This document shows positions 1-7,480 of a DNA stretch of 22,239 nucleotides, one piece after another (positions within the stretch are counted from its first letter, which is position 1; every line of letters begins with the position of its first letter). The notes beneath the pieces are model-generated. The model was not told the origin of the DNA, did not search any database, and was given only the letters and a program-made list of their open reading frames with translations. Location: positions 1 to 22,239 of the forward strand of contig DIVQ01000023.1 of the NCBI GenBank assembly GCA_002423325.1, given 5' to 3'. The DNA is from Anaerolineales bacterium UBA6128. Lineage in GTDB: Bacteria; Chloroflexota; Anaerolineae; UBA1429. The position numbers and the translations under genes were made by a program.

Positions 1-47
1 ACTGGATTCGCGCACGCTCCGCCGGCCCCCTTTGTGCTGCCGCCAAC

Positions 48-2225
48 CTAGATCGAGCCGTGCTCCGAGCGCAGGATGATCTCGTCCTGCATGCGCGGCG
101 ACAGCCCCACGAACTGATCGCTGTAGCCCCCCACCCGCACCAACAGGTCACGGTACAACTCGGGATGTTCCCGCGCGGCCAGTAACGTGGCGTGGTCGAC
201 CACATTGACTTGCACTTCGAACCCGCCACGCTGCATAAAGGTCTCGATCAGCCCCTGCAGACCCTGCAGGAAATCAGGCTGCATCGCACTGCGTGTGAAT
301 TTGAAGTTGACTGCAATCCCGCCCAACATCGGGGTGTGATCCCACTTGGTCGCCGACAGCAGCGCCGCGGTGGGCCCGCGTCGCTCGCGACCCTGCGCGG
401 CACCGGCGCCTGGGCTCAGTGCCGTCTCGGCAGGGCGCCCGTCCGGCGAAGCGGGGGTGTCGCGCCCCATCATCTCGTGCAGGATGTACGTGAAAAAGCC
501 CGGATGATAGCCACCGCCAAGTGGGTTACGGTACTGCCGGCAGGCGTTGGCGATCGTGGAGGTCAGCCGCACCACCAGAGCATCGGCCTCCTCGTCGTCA
601 TTGCCGTACTTGGGCACATCGTTGAGGAGCATCAGCCGCAGGTCCTCGCGCTCGCCAAAGTTGTCGCGCAGCGCCTGCGCCAACTCGCCAAGCGAGACCA
701 CCTGACGCTCAAAGACCAGCTCGCGGATCGCCAAAAGGCTATCTACCACGTTGGCGAGCCCCACATAGTTGGGTTCTACCCACGTGTGGCGCGCGCCACC
801 CTGGTCGATGTCCTTGCCGCGCGCCAGGCAATCGTTGACAAAGCAGGAGAGCAGCGGATAGCCGCCATGATGGTAGCGCGTCCAGATCGCTGCGTTCGCA
901 TCGATCACGCCCTCACGCGTGCGCGCCAGAACGTAATCCTCAAAGGACGTCAGCAACTGGTCGTACGATTCAAAGGTCTGGGCCGGCCGCACACTGAAAG
1001 CCCTGTCGAGGGGCACCACCGGATGCTCGCCGTTCAGGCGTCCCGCCCCCAGCAGATCAAGCAGCATCTGCACCATGTTGTGGTAGGGGCTCGCCACATA
1101 GACGTTGGCCGAGCCAATCGGACTCAACTCTACGCAGGTGCTGTGCTGATACAGGCACGCCTCGCCAATCGGCAGGCCCGCCGCCAGAAAGCCGCGCGTG
1201 ATGCTGTCGTCGTTGAAGAAGGCAGGGTGCGAAAGCCCCTCGGACAGAAACGCACAGGCGCGCCTGGTGATGTCCGCAGGCGTGTCGGGGTTCCAGCACA
1301 GGCCGATCCCGGGGTACGGCAGCCGCGTGTGAGGGATGCTGTCGAGGAACATGCGCGTCAGCTCGTTGCTGATGTCGGCGCCGGTGCCGTCGCGCCCACC
1401 GATCATCAGGCCCACGGCGATCCGCGGGGGCGTGTAGACGCTCAGCATAAGACACAGATGGTCGATCAGTTCCTGAGCGCGCTCCTGCGTCAGCAGCCCG
1501 GCGGCGACGTCGCGCCGATAAAACGGCAGCAGATAGCGATCGGGCCGCCCCAGTTGGAACATGATCAGTAACTGGCCCGCGCACAGGCTCCAGGTGACAA
1601 AGTGGACCGCCTGCAGCGCCTCGCGAAAGGTCGCGGCCGGATGCTCAGGCACCCGCCTGCAGACCTCGGCGATCTCCAGCAACTCGGCTCGACGCGTCGC
1701 GTCATCCGTCTGGCCGGCCAGCGCCTCGGCGTGCTCAGCATAGTTCTCCGAACAATCCCGCAGGGCGTCCAGGGTCAACAGGCAGGCCCGGTAGAAGGCG
1801 TCCTTGGCCACGTCGTCGGGTAGCGTCACGTCCAGACGCGCCCGGTAGCCCGCAATCTGCTCGCGCAGCCCCACCAGACCCAGGCGCAGCAGCCGCTCAT
1901 AGTCGATCGCCATATGCGACCCGCCGAATGCCTGGAACGTCGCCCGCGTCACGTCGTAGCGCCAATGCTCGAACTCGGCGCGCTCTTCGTCCGTGAGCGG
2001 GCGCGTCGGGAACTTGCCGACCAGAATCTCGTGCGGCCCGATCTCGGGCGGCAGCCCACGCAGAATCTCAGCAGTGGCCATCCCGCGCCGGACGATGTTC
2101 CAGCGTTCATCGCTGCTTGAGAGCCACGACCGCCCCCACAGCAGCTCATTGTACCCGAGCCAGACCGCATCGCTCTGGTTGAGGATGTCCTCGCGCAACA
2201 GGCGAACGCTCTCACTCGTCTGCAT
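48..2225 (-). CDS. Glycyl radical enzyme (PFL/dehydratase superfamily), copy 1
   Basis: A 725-residue glycyl radical enzyme of the pyruvate formate-lyase superfamily, a cytosolic, oxygen-sensitive enzyme using a protein glycyl radical and a cysteine thiyl radical. The PFL-like barrel covers about residues 1-590 and the glycyl-radical domain about 595-725. The thiyl cysteine is Cys364 in HSTCVEL, with Glu366 in the Cys-x-Glu position used as a base by diol dehydratase-type and C-N/C-S lyase members. The radical glycine is Gly700 in RVGGYSDQF. It is somewhat shorter than many dehydratases (about 780-850). The ATG follows AGGTGAG at a good distance. It is the last of three same-strand genes, 59 bp after its paralogue at 2285-4438, with the activase upstream. 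The Ser-Thr before the Cys, where characterised members usually have Gly, makes the substrate unassignable: family certain, reaction unknown. It ends with TAG 48 bases from the window edge, and the 47 bases beyond hold nothing recognisable. Confidence 0.95.
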   Translation of the reverse strand: MQTSESVRLLREDILNQSDAVWLGYNELLWGRSWLSSSDERWNIVRRGMATAEILRGLPPEIGPHEILVGKFPTRPLTDEERAEFEHWRYDVTRATFQAFGGSHMAIDYERLLRLGLVGLREQIAGYRARLDVTLPDDVAKDAFYRACLLTLDALRDCSENYAEHAEALAGQTDDATRRAELLEIAEVCRRVPEHPAATFREALQAVHFVTWSLCAGQLLIMFQLGRPDRYLLPFYRRDVAAGLLTQERAQELIDHLCLMLSVYTPPRIAVGLMIGGRDGTGADISNELTRMFLDSIPHTRLPYPGIGLCWNPDTPADITRRACAFLSEGLSHPAFFNDDSITRGFLAAGLPIGEACLYQHSTCVELSPIGSANVYVASPYHNMVQMLLDLLGAGRLNGEHPVVPLDRAFSVRPAQTFESYDQLLTSFEDYVLARTREGVIDANAAIWTRYHHGGYPLLSCFVNDCLARGKDIDQGGARHTWVEPNYVGLANVVDSLLAIRELVFERQVVSLGELAQALRDNFGEREDLRLMLLNDVPKYGNDDEEADALVVRLTSTIANACRQYRNPLGGGYHPGFFTYILHEMMGRDTPASPDGRPAETALSPGAGAAQGRERRGPTAALLSATKWDHTPMLGGIAVNFKFTRSAMQPDFLQGLQGLIETFMQRGGFEVQVNVVDHATLLAAREHPELYRDLLVRVGGYSDQFVGLSPRMQDEIILRSEHGSI

Positions 2226-2284
2226 AGCTCACCTGCCGGGTATGGGGCACGCGTCGGCGCATCGACGCCGCGCATGGCACCGCG

Positions 2285-4438
2285 TCACAATGACTCGTGC
2301 TCGGTTCGCAAGATCAGCTCTTCCTGCATGCGCGGCGACAACCCGACGAAATAGTCGCTATAGCCGCCGATGCGCACCGTCAGATCGCGGAACAACTCGG
2401 GGTTCTTTTGCGCGGCCACCAGCGTTTCTTTGTCGACCACGTTGATCTGGGTCTCAAAACCGCCGCGCTCCATAAAGGTCTCAACGAGACGCCGCAGCCC
2501 CTGCACAAAGTCCGCCTTTTGTGCAGAGCGCGTGAATTTCAGGTTCACCGCGATGCCGCCCAACATCGGCGTGTGGTCCCACTTCGTCGACGACAGCACG
2601 GCCGCTGTGGGTCCGCGCCGCTCGCGCCCCTGCGCAGGCCCCGATCCATCGCCCAGCGCCATCTCCGCGAGCCTGCCGTCCGGCGAGGCCGCGGTCTCAC
2701 GCCCCAATCGCTCGTGCATGATCCAGCAGAAAAAGCCGGGATGGAACGCGCCCCCCAAAAAGGTGCGGTACTTGCGGGTGGCGCGTACGATACAGCCGGT
2801 CATCCAGATCGCCAGGTCATCCACACTGTCGTCGTCGTTGCCATACTTGGCGTTGTGCAGCAGCATCATTCGCAGGTCCTCGCGCCCGGCAAAGTTGAGC
2901 GCCAAGTCGCGCGCCAGCTCCTCGAGCGTGACCGTCTGCTCCTCGTACACATAACGCCGGATGGCGACCAGCGCATCCACCAGGTTGGAGAGGCCCACAA
3001 ACGACGGCTCGATCCAGTTGTGCCGCGCGCCTCCCTGATCGATGTCCAACCCCTGCGCGAGACAGTCGTGCACAAAGCAGGACAACAGCGGCCAGCCGCC
3101 ATGATAGTAGCGCGTCATCATGCAGGTGTTCTGCTCGATGACCGCCTCGCGGATGACCTCGTTCAGGTGCCGTTCGTAAGCCTCCTGCAGCGCAGCGAAC
3201 GACGCGTAGCGGCCAGCCTGCGCGATCCGGCGTCGTTCGGGTACGTTGACCGGTTGCACACCAATCAGGTCGTGCAGCAGCTGCAGCAGGTTGATGTAGG
3301 GGCTGGCGACGTACACGTTCGACGAGGCCACCGGCGTCAGTTCGACGCAGGTGCTGTGCTGGTACTCACAGGCCTCCGCGGGCGGAAGCCCCGCCGCCAT
3401 AAAGCCCGCCGTGATGCGTTCATCGTTGAAAAAGGCGGGGTGCGTCAATCCCTGCGCCACCAGCTCACAGGCCCGCTCGGTGATGTCTGCGGGTGTGTCG
3501 CTGTTCCAGCACAGTCCGATGCCCGGATAGGGCAAGCGTGTGTGTGCAATGCTTTCGAGGAACATTCGCGTCAGCTCGTTGCTGATGTCCCGTCCGCTGC
3601 CGTCGCGCCCACCGATCATAAAGCCCACCGCCAGCCCGCGGGGCGTATACACGGAAAGCATCAGGCAGAGGTGATCGATGAGGTCCTGCGCCTGCTCGGG
3701 GGTGACGCGACCGGCGGTCAGGTCGCGGCGGTAGTAGGGCAGCAGATAGCGGTCGGGGCGGCCAAGCTGGAACAGCAGCATCAATTGGCCCGCACACAGG
3801 CACCAGGTGACAAAGTGGACCGCCTGTACCGCCTCACGAAAGGTCTCGGCCGGATGCTCGGGCACCCGCCGGCACACGGCTTCGATCTCGAGCAACTCGG
3901 CCTTGCGCGTCGCGTCAGCGGCCTCCTCCGCGAGACTGTGGGCCACATCCGCGTACTTGAACGCCAGATCGCGTACGCCACCCAGTGCGATCAGGCACGC
4001 CTGGTAGAAGGCGTCCTTCTCCAGGTCGCCGGGCAGCGCTGTGTCGAGCCGCGCCCGATAGTTGGCGATCTGGTCGCGCACGCCCGTCAGGCCAAGCCGC
4101 AACAACTGCGGATAGTCGATCGCCATGTGCGCACGCTGCCCCCATACCGGGCTTGTGGCGCGCGAGGCGTCTTTGCGCCAATGCTCCAACTCGGCCCGCT
4201 CGTCGTCATCCAGCGCGCGCTGTGGGAAGCGCCCCACCAGCACTTCGTGTTCGCCGATTTCAGCGGTCAGACCGCGCAGCACGTCGGCCGTCGCGCGGCC
4301 CCGACGCAAGATGTTCCAGGGCTCGCCCGCGCTGGCCAGCCACGACCTGCCCCAGAGCAGCTCACACTCGTCACGTCGAATCTCAATCGGCGCCAGGATC
4401 GCCTCGCGCAGGCCGTTCGCGTGGGTCGAAGGTTCCAT
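2285..4438 (-). CDS. Glycyl radical enzyme (PFL/dehydratase superfamily), copy 2
   Basis: A 717-residue glycyl radical enzyme that aligns with its downstream neighbour over the full length, at an estimated 65-70% identity by eye, so the pair is a tandem duplication. The thiyl cysteine is Cys364 with Glu366 in HSTCVEL, at the same positions as copy 1. The radical glycine is Gly692 in RIGGYSDYF. The copies differ most at residues 93-104 and around 395-420 (just after the active-site loop), where substrate specificity could diverge. The ATG is preceded by a perfect AGGAGG (4446-4451) with a 7-base spacer, stronger than that of copy 1. The activase ends 96 bp upstream. Both copies retain the cysteine, glutamate and glycine, so neither looks like a decayed pseudogene. 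Substrate unknown. Confidence 0.95.
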   Translation of the reverse strand: MEPSTHANGLREAILAPIEIRRDECELLWGRSWLASAGEPWNILRRGRATADVLRGLTAEIGEHEVLVGRFPQRALDDDERAELEHWRKDASRATSPVWGQRAHMAIDYPQLLRLGLTGVRDQIANYRARLDTALPGDLEKDAFYQACLIALGGVRDLAFKYADVAHSLAEEAADATRKAELLEIEAVCRRVPEHPAETFREAVQAVHFVTWCLCAGQLMLLFQLGRPDRYLLPYYRRDLTAGRVTPEQAQDLIDHLCLMLSVYTPRGLAVGFMIGGRDGSGRDISNELTRMFLESIAHTRLPYPGIGLCWNSDTPADITERACELVAQGLTHPAFFNDERITAGFMAAGLPPAEACEYQHSTCVELTPVASSNVYVASPYINLLQLLHDLIGVQPVNVPERRRIAQAGRYASFAALQEAYERHLNEVIREAVIEQNTCMMTRYYHGGWPLLSCFVHDCLAQGLDIDQGGARHNWIEPSFVGLSNLVDALVAIRRYVYEEQTVTLEELARDLALNFAGREDLRMMLLHNAKYGNDDDSVDDLAIWMTGCIVRATRKYRTFLGGAFHPGFFCWIMHERLGRETAASPDGRLAEMALGDGSGPAQGRERRGPTAAVLSSTKWDHTPMLGGIAVNLKFTRSAQKADFVQGLRRLVETFMERGGFETQINVVDKETLVAAQKNPELFRDLTVRIGGYSDYFVGLSPRMQEELILRTEHESL

Positions 4439-4534
4439 CAGTCAGCCTCCTGCAATCAGTCGCAGCCAGCCATCAGCCATCGTCAAGAGATCTGCGTCCG
4501 GCGTGCCGGAGAGCGCCGTCCCGGCGCGCCCGGT

Positions 4535-5434
4535 TCAGCCGTGGCGGGCGGTGATGCCTTCCTGCCGGGCCACCTCGGTCAGCGCATCCATCTGCTCTTT
4601 GGGCGGCCGCTTGAGGTCGCGCGCCCGGTAGTCGATATCGAGACTGTCGTATTTGGACGTGGCCATCGGATGGAACGGCAACAGTTCGTAATACATCAGG
4701 TTGGGCAGCTGCTTGACAAACGCAGCGATCTCCGCCACCTGCCCGGCAGTATCGTTGACACCCGGCACAATCGGTGTGCGCACGATCAGCGGTTGAGGCT
4801 GCTGCCCCAGCTTGAGCGCGTTCTCCAGGATGCGTTCGTTGGGCACGCCAGTGCACTCTTTGTGCAGCTTGGAGTCCATCATTTTGATGTCCATCATCAC
4901 CAGATCCACCACCGGCAGGATCGCGGCGATCCGCTCCCAAGGGAGATTGGCGGCCGTCTCGATAGCCGTGTGAATGCCCTTGGCTCTGCACTGCTCCAGC
5001 ACAGCGTAAGAGAAATCGAACTGCAACAGCGGCTCACCGCCCGAGAGCGTAATGCCGCCGCCCGAGTTGTCGTAGAAGGGCTTGTCGCGCAGCACCTCCT
5101 CGACCACCTGCTCGACGGTCTTTTCCTCGCCCACCAGCACGAGCGCCTCAGCGTAACAGGTCTCCGCGCACAGCCCGCAGCCGTCGCACTTTTCGCGGTG
5201 GAACACCCGCTTGCCGTCGACCATCTCGTGGCACTGGTGAGGGCAGCGCGTAAAGCAGACCCCGCATCCGATGCAGCGGTCCAGGAACAACTGCAGCTCC
5301 GGCTTGGGAGCCAACGTTTCTGGGTTGTGGCACCAGAAGCAGCGCAGGTTGCAGCCCTTGAGAAACACTGTGGTGCGAATGCCGGGCCCATCGTGAATCG
5401 AGAAACGCTGTACGTTCGTTACGATACCTTTCAT
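4535..5434 (-). CDS. Glycyl-radical enzyme activating protein (radical SAM)
   Basis: A 299-residue activase that uses S-adenosylmethionine and a [4Fe-4S] cluster to abstract hydrogen from the glycine of its partner enzyme. The radical SAM motif is Cys28-x3-Cys32-x2-Cys35 in GCNLRCFWC. Two ferredoxin-like four-cysteine sets follow (Cys54/57/60/64 and Cys83/86/89/93). This is the extended form seen with dehydratase-type partners; the PFL activase lacks the insert. The SAM-binding SGGEP lies at 131-135 and the typical MDIK stretch comes later. The start is set at ATG 5434, preceded by GAGG, because an in-frame upstream start at 5500 would lie upstream of the -10 hexamer of the promoter at 5481-5508. 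It is the first gene of the operon with two glycyl radical enzymes and presumably activates both. A role in activating the distant enzyme at 19459 is possible but unproven. Confidence 0.96.
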   Translation of the reverse strand: MKGIVTNVQRFSIHDGPGIRTTVFLKGCNLRCFWCHNPETLAPKPELQLFLDRCIGCGVCFTRCPHQCHEMVDGKRVFHREKCDGCGLCAETCYAEALVLVGEEKTVEQVVEEVLRDKPFYDNSGGGITLSGGEPLLQFDFSYAVLEQCRAKGIHTAIETAANLPWERIAAILPVVDLVMMDIKMMDSKLHKECTGVPNERILENALKLGQQPQPLIVRTPIVPGVNDTAGQVAEIAAFVKQLPNLMYYELLPFHPMATSKYDSLDIDYRARDLKRPPKEQMDALTEVARQEGITARHG

Positions 5435-5480
5435 CAATACCTCGCCGCGGTCTGGATGCCTGGCCCTCTGGCCGGTTCCC

Positions 5481-5508
5481 ATTATAGACCGCTTGTACAC
5501 CTTGCCAA
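5481..5508 (-). promoter_or_regulatory. Sigma-70-type promoter of the activase/glycyl radical enzyme operon
   Basis: On the minus strand, TTGGCA (5503-5508) is followed after 16 bp by a perfect TATAAT (5481-5486). The start of transcription would be near 5474, giving a leader of about 40 bases before ATG 5434. It lies back to back with the promoter of the oxidoreductase gene, the two -35 boxes being 37 bp apart, so one bound regulator in between could act on both. Confidence 0.75.
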
Positions 5509-5545
5509 AAGCCGCGCGATGTCACCCTCGTCGCCCCGGCAGCGC

Positions 5546-5574
5546 TTGACGTGCACCCTACACAGCGCTATATT
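5546..5574 (+). promoter_or_regulatory. Sigma-70-type promoter of the Gfo/Idh/MocA gene
   Basis: TTGACG (5546-5551), a 17-bp spacer and TATATT (5569-5574). The transcript would start near 5581, leaving a short leader that contains AGGAGG (5591-5596), 7 bases before ATG 5604. Confidence 0.75.
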
Positions 5575-5603
5575 GCGCCCACCATTCCAAAGGAGGATCC
5601 GCC

Positions 5604-6683
5604 ATGTCCACCACGTTGCGCGCCGGCATCATCGGGGCCGGCTCTATCGCTCAAGAAGCTCACATCACTGCATTCCGCAGCGTTCCGGACGTCGAGCTCG
5701 TGGCGCTCTGCGATGTCAACAAGGAACGTGTCACAGAGATCGCGACCGAACGCGGCATCCCCCAGACCTACACAGACTATAAGCGCATGCTGAAAAAGGC
5801 GGACCTCGACCTGGTGGTCGTAGCCACGCCCAATGCGCTGCACGCGCGCATGACCATCGATGCCCTCAAAGCGGGCGCGCACGTGCTCTGCGAAAAGCCC
5901 ATGGCGCTTACCTATCGCGACGCGATGGCCATGATCGACACCAGCCAAAAGATGCTGCGCAGCCTCACCGTCGGCTTTTGCCTGCGCCACAGCCCGGATG
6001 CCATCGCCGCCAAGCAGAAATGCGTTTCGGGCGACCTGGGCCAGGTCTACTACTGCAAAGCCAGTCTGCTGCGCCGCAGCGGCATCCCTGGCTACGGCAG
6101 TTGGTTCACCAACAAGGACATGTCCGGCGGCGGCGCCATGATGGACATCGGCTGCCACGTCACGGACCTGTCGCTCTACCTGATGGGACACCCCAAGCCG
6201 GTAGCGGTTTCGGCCACAACCTATGCCAACTTTGGACCCAAGGCCATCGGCCTTGGCACCTGGGGCGCGGACCACGCGGAGCCACCCGCGCGCTGTGACG
6301 TGGATGATTTGGCCACCGCTTTCATCCGCTTTGAGGACGGCCTGGTGATGACGGTCGAGGCCAGCTGGGCCGGCCACGGAACCGACGGCATGCGCATCCA
6401 GATCTTTGGCACCGAGGGCGGCATTGAGCTCAACCCCAAGCTGTTCGGCGCAGATGCACCTCTGCGTTGGTTCACGCGACGCGAGTCCGAACTGGCCGAG
6501 GAGCCCATCGATCTGCCGCCCAGCGCCGGTAACATCTATGACCTGCAGGCACAGGCTTGGGTCTCAGCCATTCGCTCCGGCGCGGCACCGCTCGTCCTGC
6601 CGGAACAGGCCGCCATGGTCTCACAGATCACCGAGGCGCTCTACAAGTCGGCCGAGTCCGGAAAAGAAGTCCAAATTCGCTGA
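5604..6683 (+). CDS. Gfo/Idh/MocA-family NAD(P)-dependent oxidoreductase
   Basis: A 359-residue cytosolic oxidoreductase of the glucose-fructose oxidoreductase / inositol dehydrogenase / MocA family, which oxidises or reduces sugars, cyclitols and their derivatives with NAD(P). The N-terminal Rossmann fold carries GAGSIA at residues 11-16. The family EKP motif is at 97-99, with Lys98 the usual catalytic lysine, and the C-terminal domain has GGGAMMDIGCH (175-185), giving Asp181 and His185 as active-site residues. Length is typical. ATG 5604 follows a perfect AGGAGG. It is transcribed alone and diverges from the activase/glycyl radical enzyme operon, which suggests use in the same pathway, for instance converting a sugar-type substrate or product. 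The substrate cannot be read from the sequence. A strong hairpin begins 23 bp after the stop. Confidence 0.93.
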   Translation: MSTTLRAGIIGAGSIAQEAHITAFRSVPDVELVALCDVNKERVTEIATERGIPQTYTDYKRMLKKADLDLVVVATPNALHARMTIDALKAGAHVLCEKPMALTYRDAMAMIDTSQKMLRSLTVGFCLRHSPDAIAAKQKCVSGDLGQVYYCKASLLRRSGIPGYGSWFTNKDMSGGGAMMDIGCHVTDLSLYLMGHPKPVAVSATTYANFGPKAIGLGTWGADHAEPPARCDVDDLATAFIRFEDGLVMTVEASWAGHGTDGMRIQIFGTEGGIELNPKLFGADAPLRWFTRRESELAEEPIDLPPSAGNIYDLQAQAWVSAIRSGAAPLVLPEQAAMVSQITEALYKSAESGKEVQIR

Positions 6684-6705
6684 CGTCTCTCCACTCACTC
6701 AACTC

Positions 6706-6749
6706 AACGCGGGGCCGATCCTGCGCATGCGCAGGTTTGGCCCCGCGTT
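6706..6749 (+). terminator. Composite hairpin after the oxidoreductase gene (terminator-like)
   Basis: Outer arms AACGCGGGGCC (6706-6716) and GGCCCCGCGTT (6739-6749) pair perfectly over 11 bp. They enclose a GAT/TTT internal loop and the perfect 16-bp palindrome CCTGCGCATGCGCAGG (6720-6735). The structure is very stable, but the tail (GTCCTTGCG) is poor in T. It is therefore a likely transcript end or mRNA 3' stabiliser rather than a canonical intrinsic terminator. It could also be a protein binding site. Confidence 0.55.
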
Positions 6750-6862
6750 GTCCTTGCGACGCGAGCCATCCCGCTCTATTAAGAAATAGTGAGGTCTTGT
6801 ATCCGTGCTCGGCGCGCGTGTGCCTTGGTCGCCCATTCTTACTGATGACTGGTCGATTTTGA

Positions 6863-6906
6863 CCCTCGTATTGACGATTACGAAAACTTCATCTATAATA
6901 CGAGGG
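6863..6906. repeat. Perfect 9-bp inverted repeat bracketing a promoter
   Basis: CCCTCGTAT (6863-6871) and ATACGAGGG (6898-6906) are exact reverse complements separated by 26 bp. The left arm shares its last base with the -35 box and the right arm overlaps the end of the -10 box. Arms so placed would let a bound repressor block RNA polymerase. The regulator is unknown; autoregulation by the helix-turn-helix protein encoded downstream is one possibility. Confidence 0.6.
6871..6899 (+). promoter_or_regulatory. Near-consensus sigma-70 promoter of the small HTH gene
   Basis: TTGACG (6871-6876), a 17-bp spacer and TATAAT (6894-6899) in an AT-richer stretch. It is the strongest-looking promoter in the window and predicts a transcript start near 6906, inside the right arm of the inverted repeat. 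The strength is surprising for a regulator gene unless it is repressed. Confidence 0.8.
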
Positions 6907-7072
6907 GTGTATCGTGTCACAAGCTTTGCGCTGATCTATGTGCTGATAAGCGGTGTTCTGACCTGATTGTATCAACCCGCACCAGATCTCTGTTGCTTTG
7001 CAGCCCAGGACAAGCCGCACGGTAGTTCAGCAGCGCAGGGCATGGGACAACCATCGCGAACTGGGGGTAAAG
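6907..7072 (+). other. Long 5' leader of the HTH gene
   Basis: About 165 bases of untranslated leader separate the predicted transcript start from ATG 7073. No open frame with a ribosome site is seen in it. Near its end AGTTC and GAACT can pair around ATGG-GACAA-CCAT, making a small nested hairpin just before the GGGGG ribosome site. No known riboswitch class was recognised. The 6750-6862 stretch before the promoter is AT-richer and shows no gene. Confidence 0.35.
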
Positions 7073-7264
7073 ATGAACGAAAATAAGCTACTTAATGTCA
7101 AACAAGTCGCACAGTACCTGCAGCTCAAAGAGTCGACCATCTACTCGTGGGCGCAGGACGGCAAGATCCCGGCCATCAAGATCGGACGCACCTGGCGCTT
7201 CCGCCAGGTCGATCTGGACAGCTGGCTCGAGCGTCACCTGAAAGGTGAGGAGGACGCGCAATAG
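7073..7264 (+). CDS. Excisionase-family (MerR-like) helix-turn-helix DNA-binding protein
   Basis: A 63-residue protein consisting almost wholly of one winged helix-turn-helix of the excisionase/MerR-like 'helix_turn_helix_17' type. LLNVKQVAQYLQLKESTIYSW forms the helix-turn-helix (about 6-26), and GKIPAIKIGRTWRFRQVDLD forms the wing and following helix, ending in SWLERHL. ATG 7073 is preceded by GGGGG at 7064-7068; a longer in-frame start at 6998 has no ribosome site and lies before the conserved domain. Despite the family name there is no integrase or att site nearby, so a small transcription factor is more likely than a phage excisionase. It has its own promoter with an inverted repeat and its own terminator. 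Targets are unknown; the neighbouring metabolic genes are candidates. Confidence 0.88.
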   Translation: MNENKLLNVKQVAQYLQLKESTIYSWAQDGKIPAIKIGRTWRFRQVDLDSWLERHLKGEEDAQ

Positions 7265-7377
7265 GCGCGCTTCGCCGGACGCCGGTCTTGTTGTGGGTAC
7301 CGGCCCCGCTTCAAGTCGCTCCTGGGGGAAGCGATCTGCGGCTGAGCCAGGCCTCACCACAGTCCGTTGCCACCACT

Positions 7378-7414
7378 GGAGGGAATCCGACCAAGGATTC
7401 CCTCCTTCTTGTCC
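7378..7414 (+). terminator. Intrinsic terminator of the HTH gene
   Basis: GGAGGGAATCC (7378-7388) and GGATTCCCTCC (7395-7405) form a perfect 11-bp stem with loop GACCAA, followed by TTCTTGTCC. It ends the small regulator transcript and precedes the glycerate kinase gene. The 113 bp between the regulator stop and the stem show only weak pairing. The 66 bp from 7415 to the kinase start show no clear promoter. Confidence 0.88.
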
Positions 7415-7469
7415 GAACGAACGCATGGCTTTCTGCGCCTCCGGGATCCGGGGCACGATACGTCAGCAC

Positions 7470-7475
7470 AGGAGG
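7470..7475 (+). promoter_or_regulatory. Shine-Dalgarno site fixing a GTG start
   Basis: A perfect AGGAGG lies 5 bases before GTG 7481 and selects that GTG over an in-frame ATG at 7367, which would lie before the terminator stem of the preceding gene. Confidence 0.85.
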
Positions 7476-7480
7476 TCGGC

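Noticed and set aside
2297..5782. A 1161-codon open frame on the plus strand, opposite the glycyl radical enzyme 2 and activase genes
   Set aside because: It is antisense to two genes with intact catalytic motifs, has no ribosome site and its translation resembles no protein family (rich in Arg, His and Gln). Such frames arise from GC-rich third codon positions.
7022..7066. A tRNA-like fold in the leader of the HTH gene
   Set aside because: Pairing is limited to short stems; there is no acceptor stem, T-loop (GTTCGA-type) or anticodon arm.
7073..7264. Prophage or integrative element marked by an excisionase
   Set aside because: Only the small DNA-binding domain is present; there is no integrase, att-like repeat or tRNA beside it, and the family name covers many chromosomal regulators.
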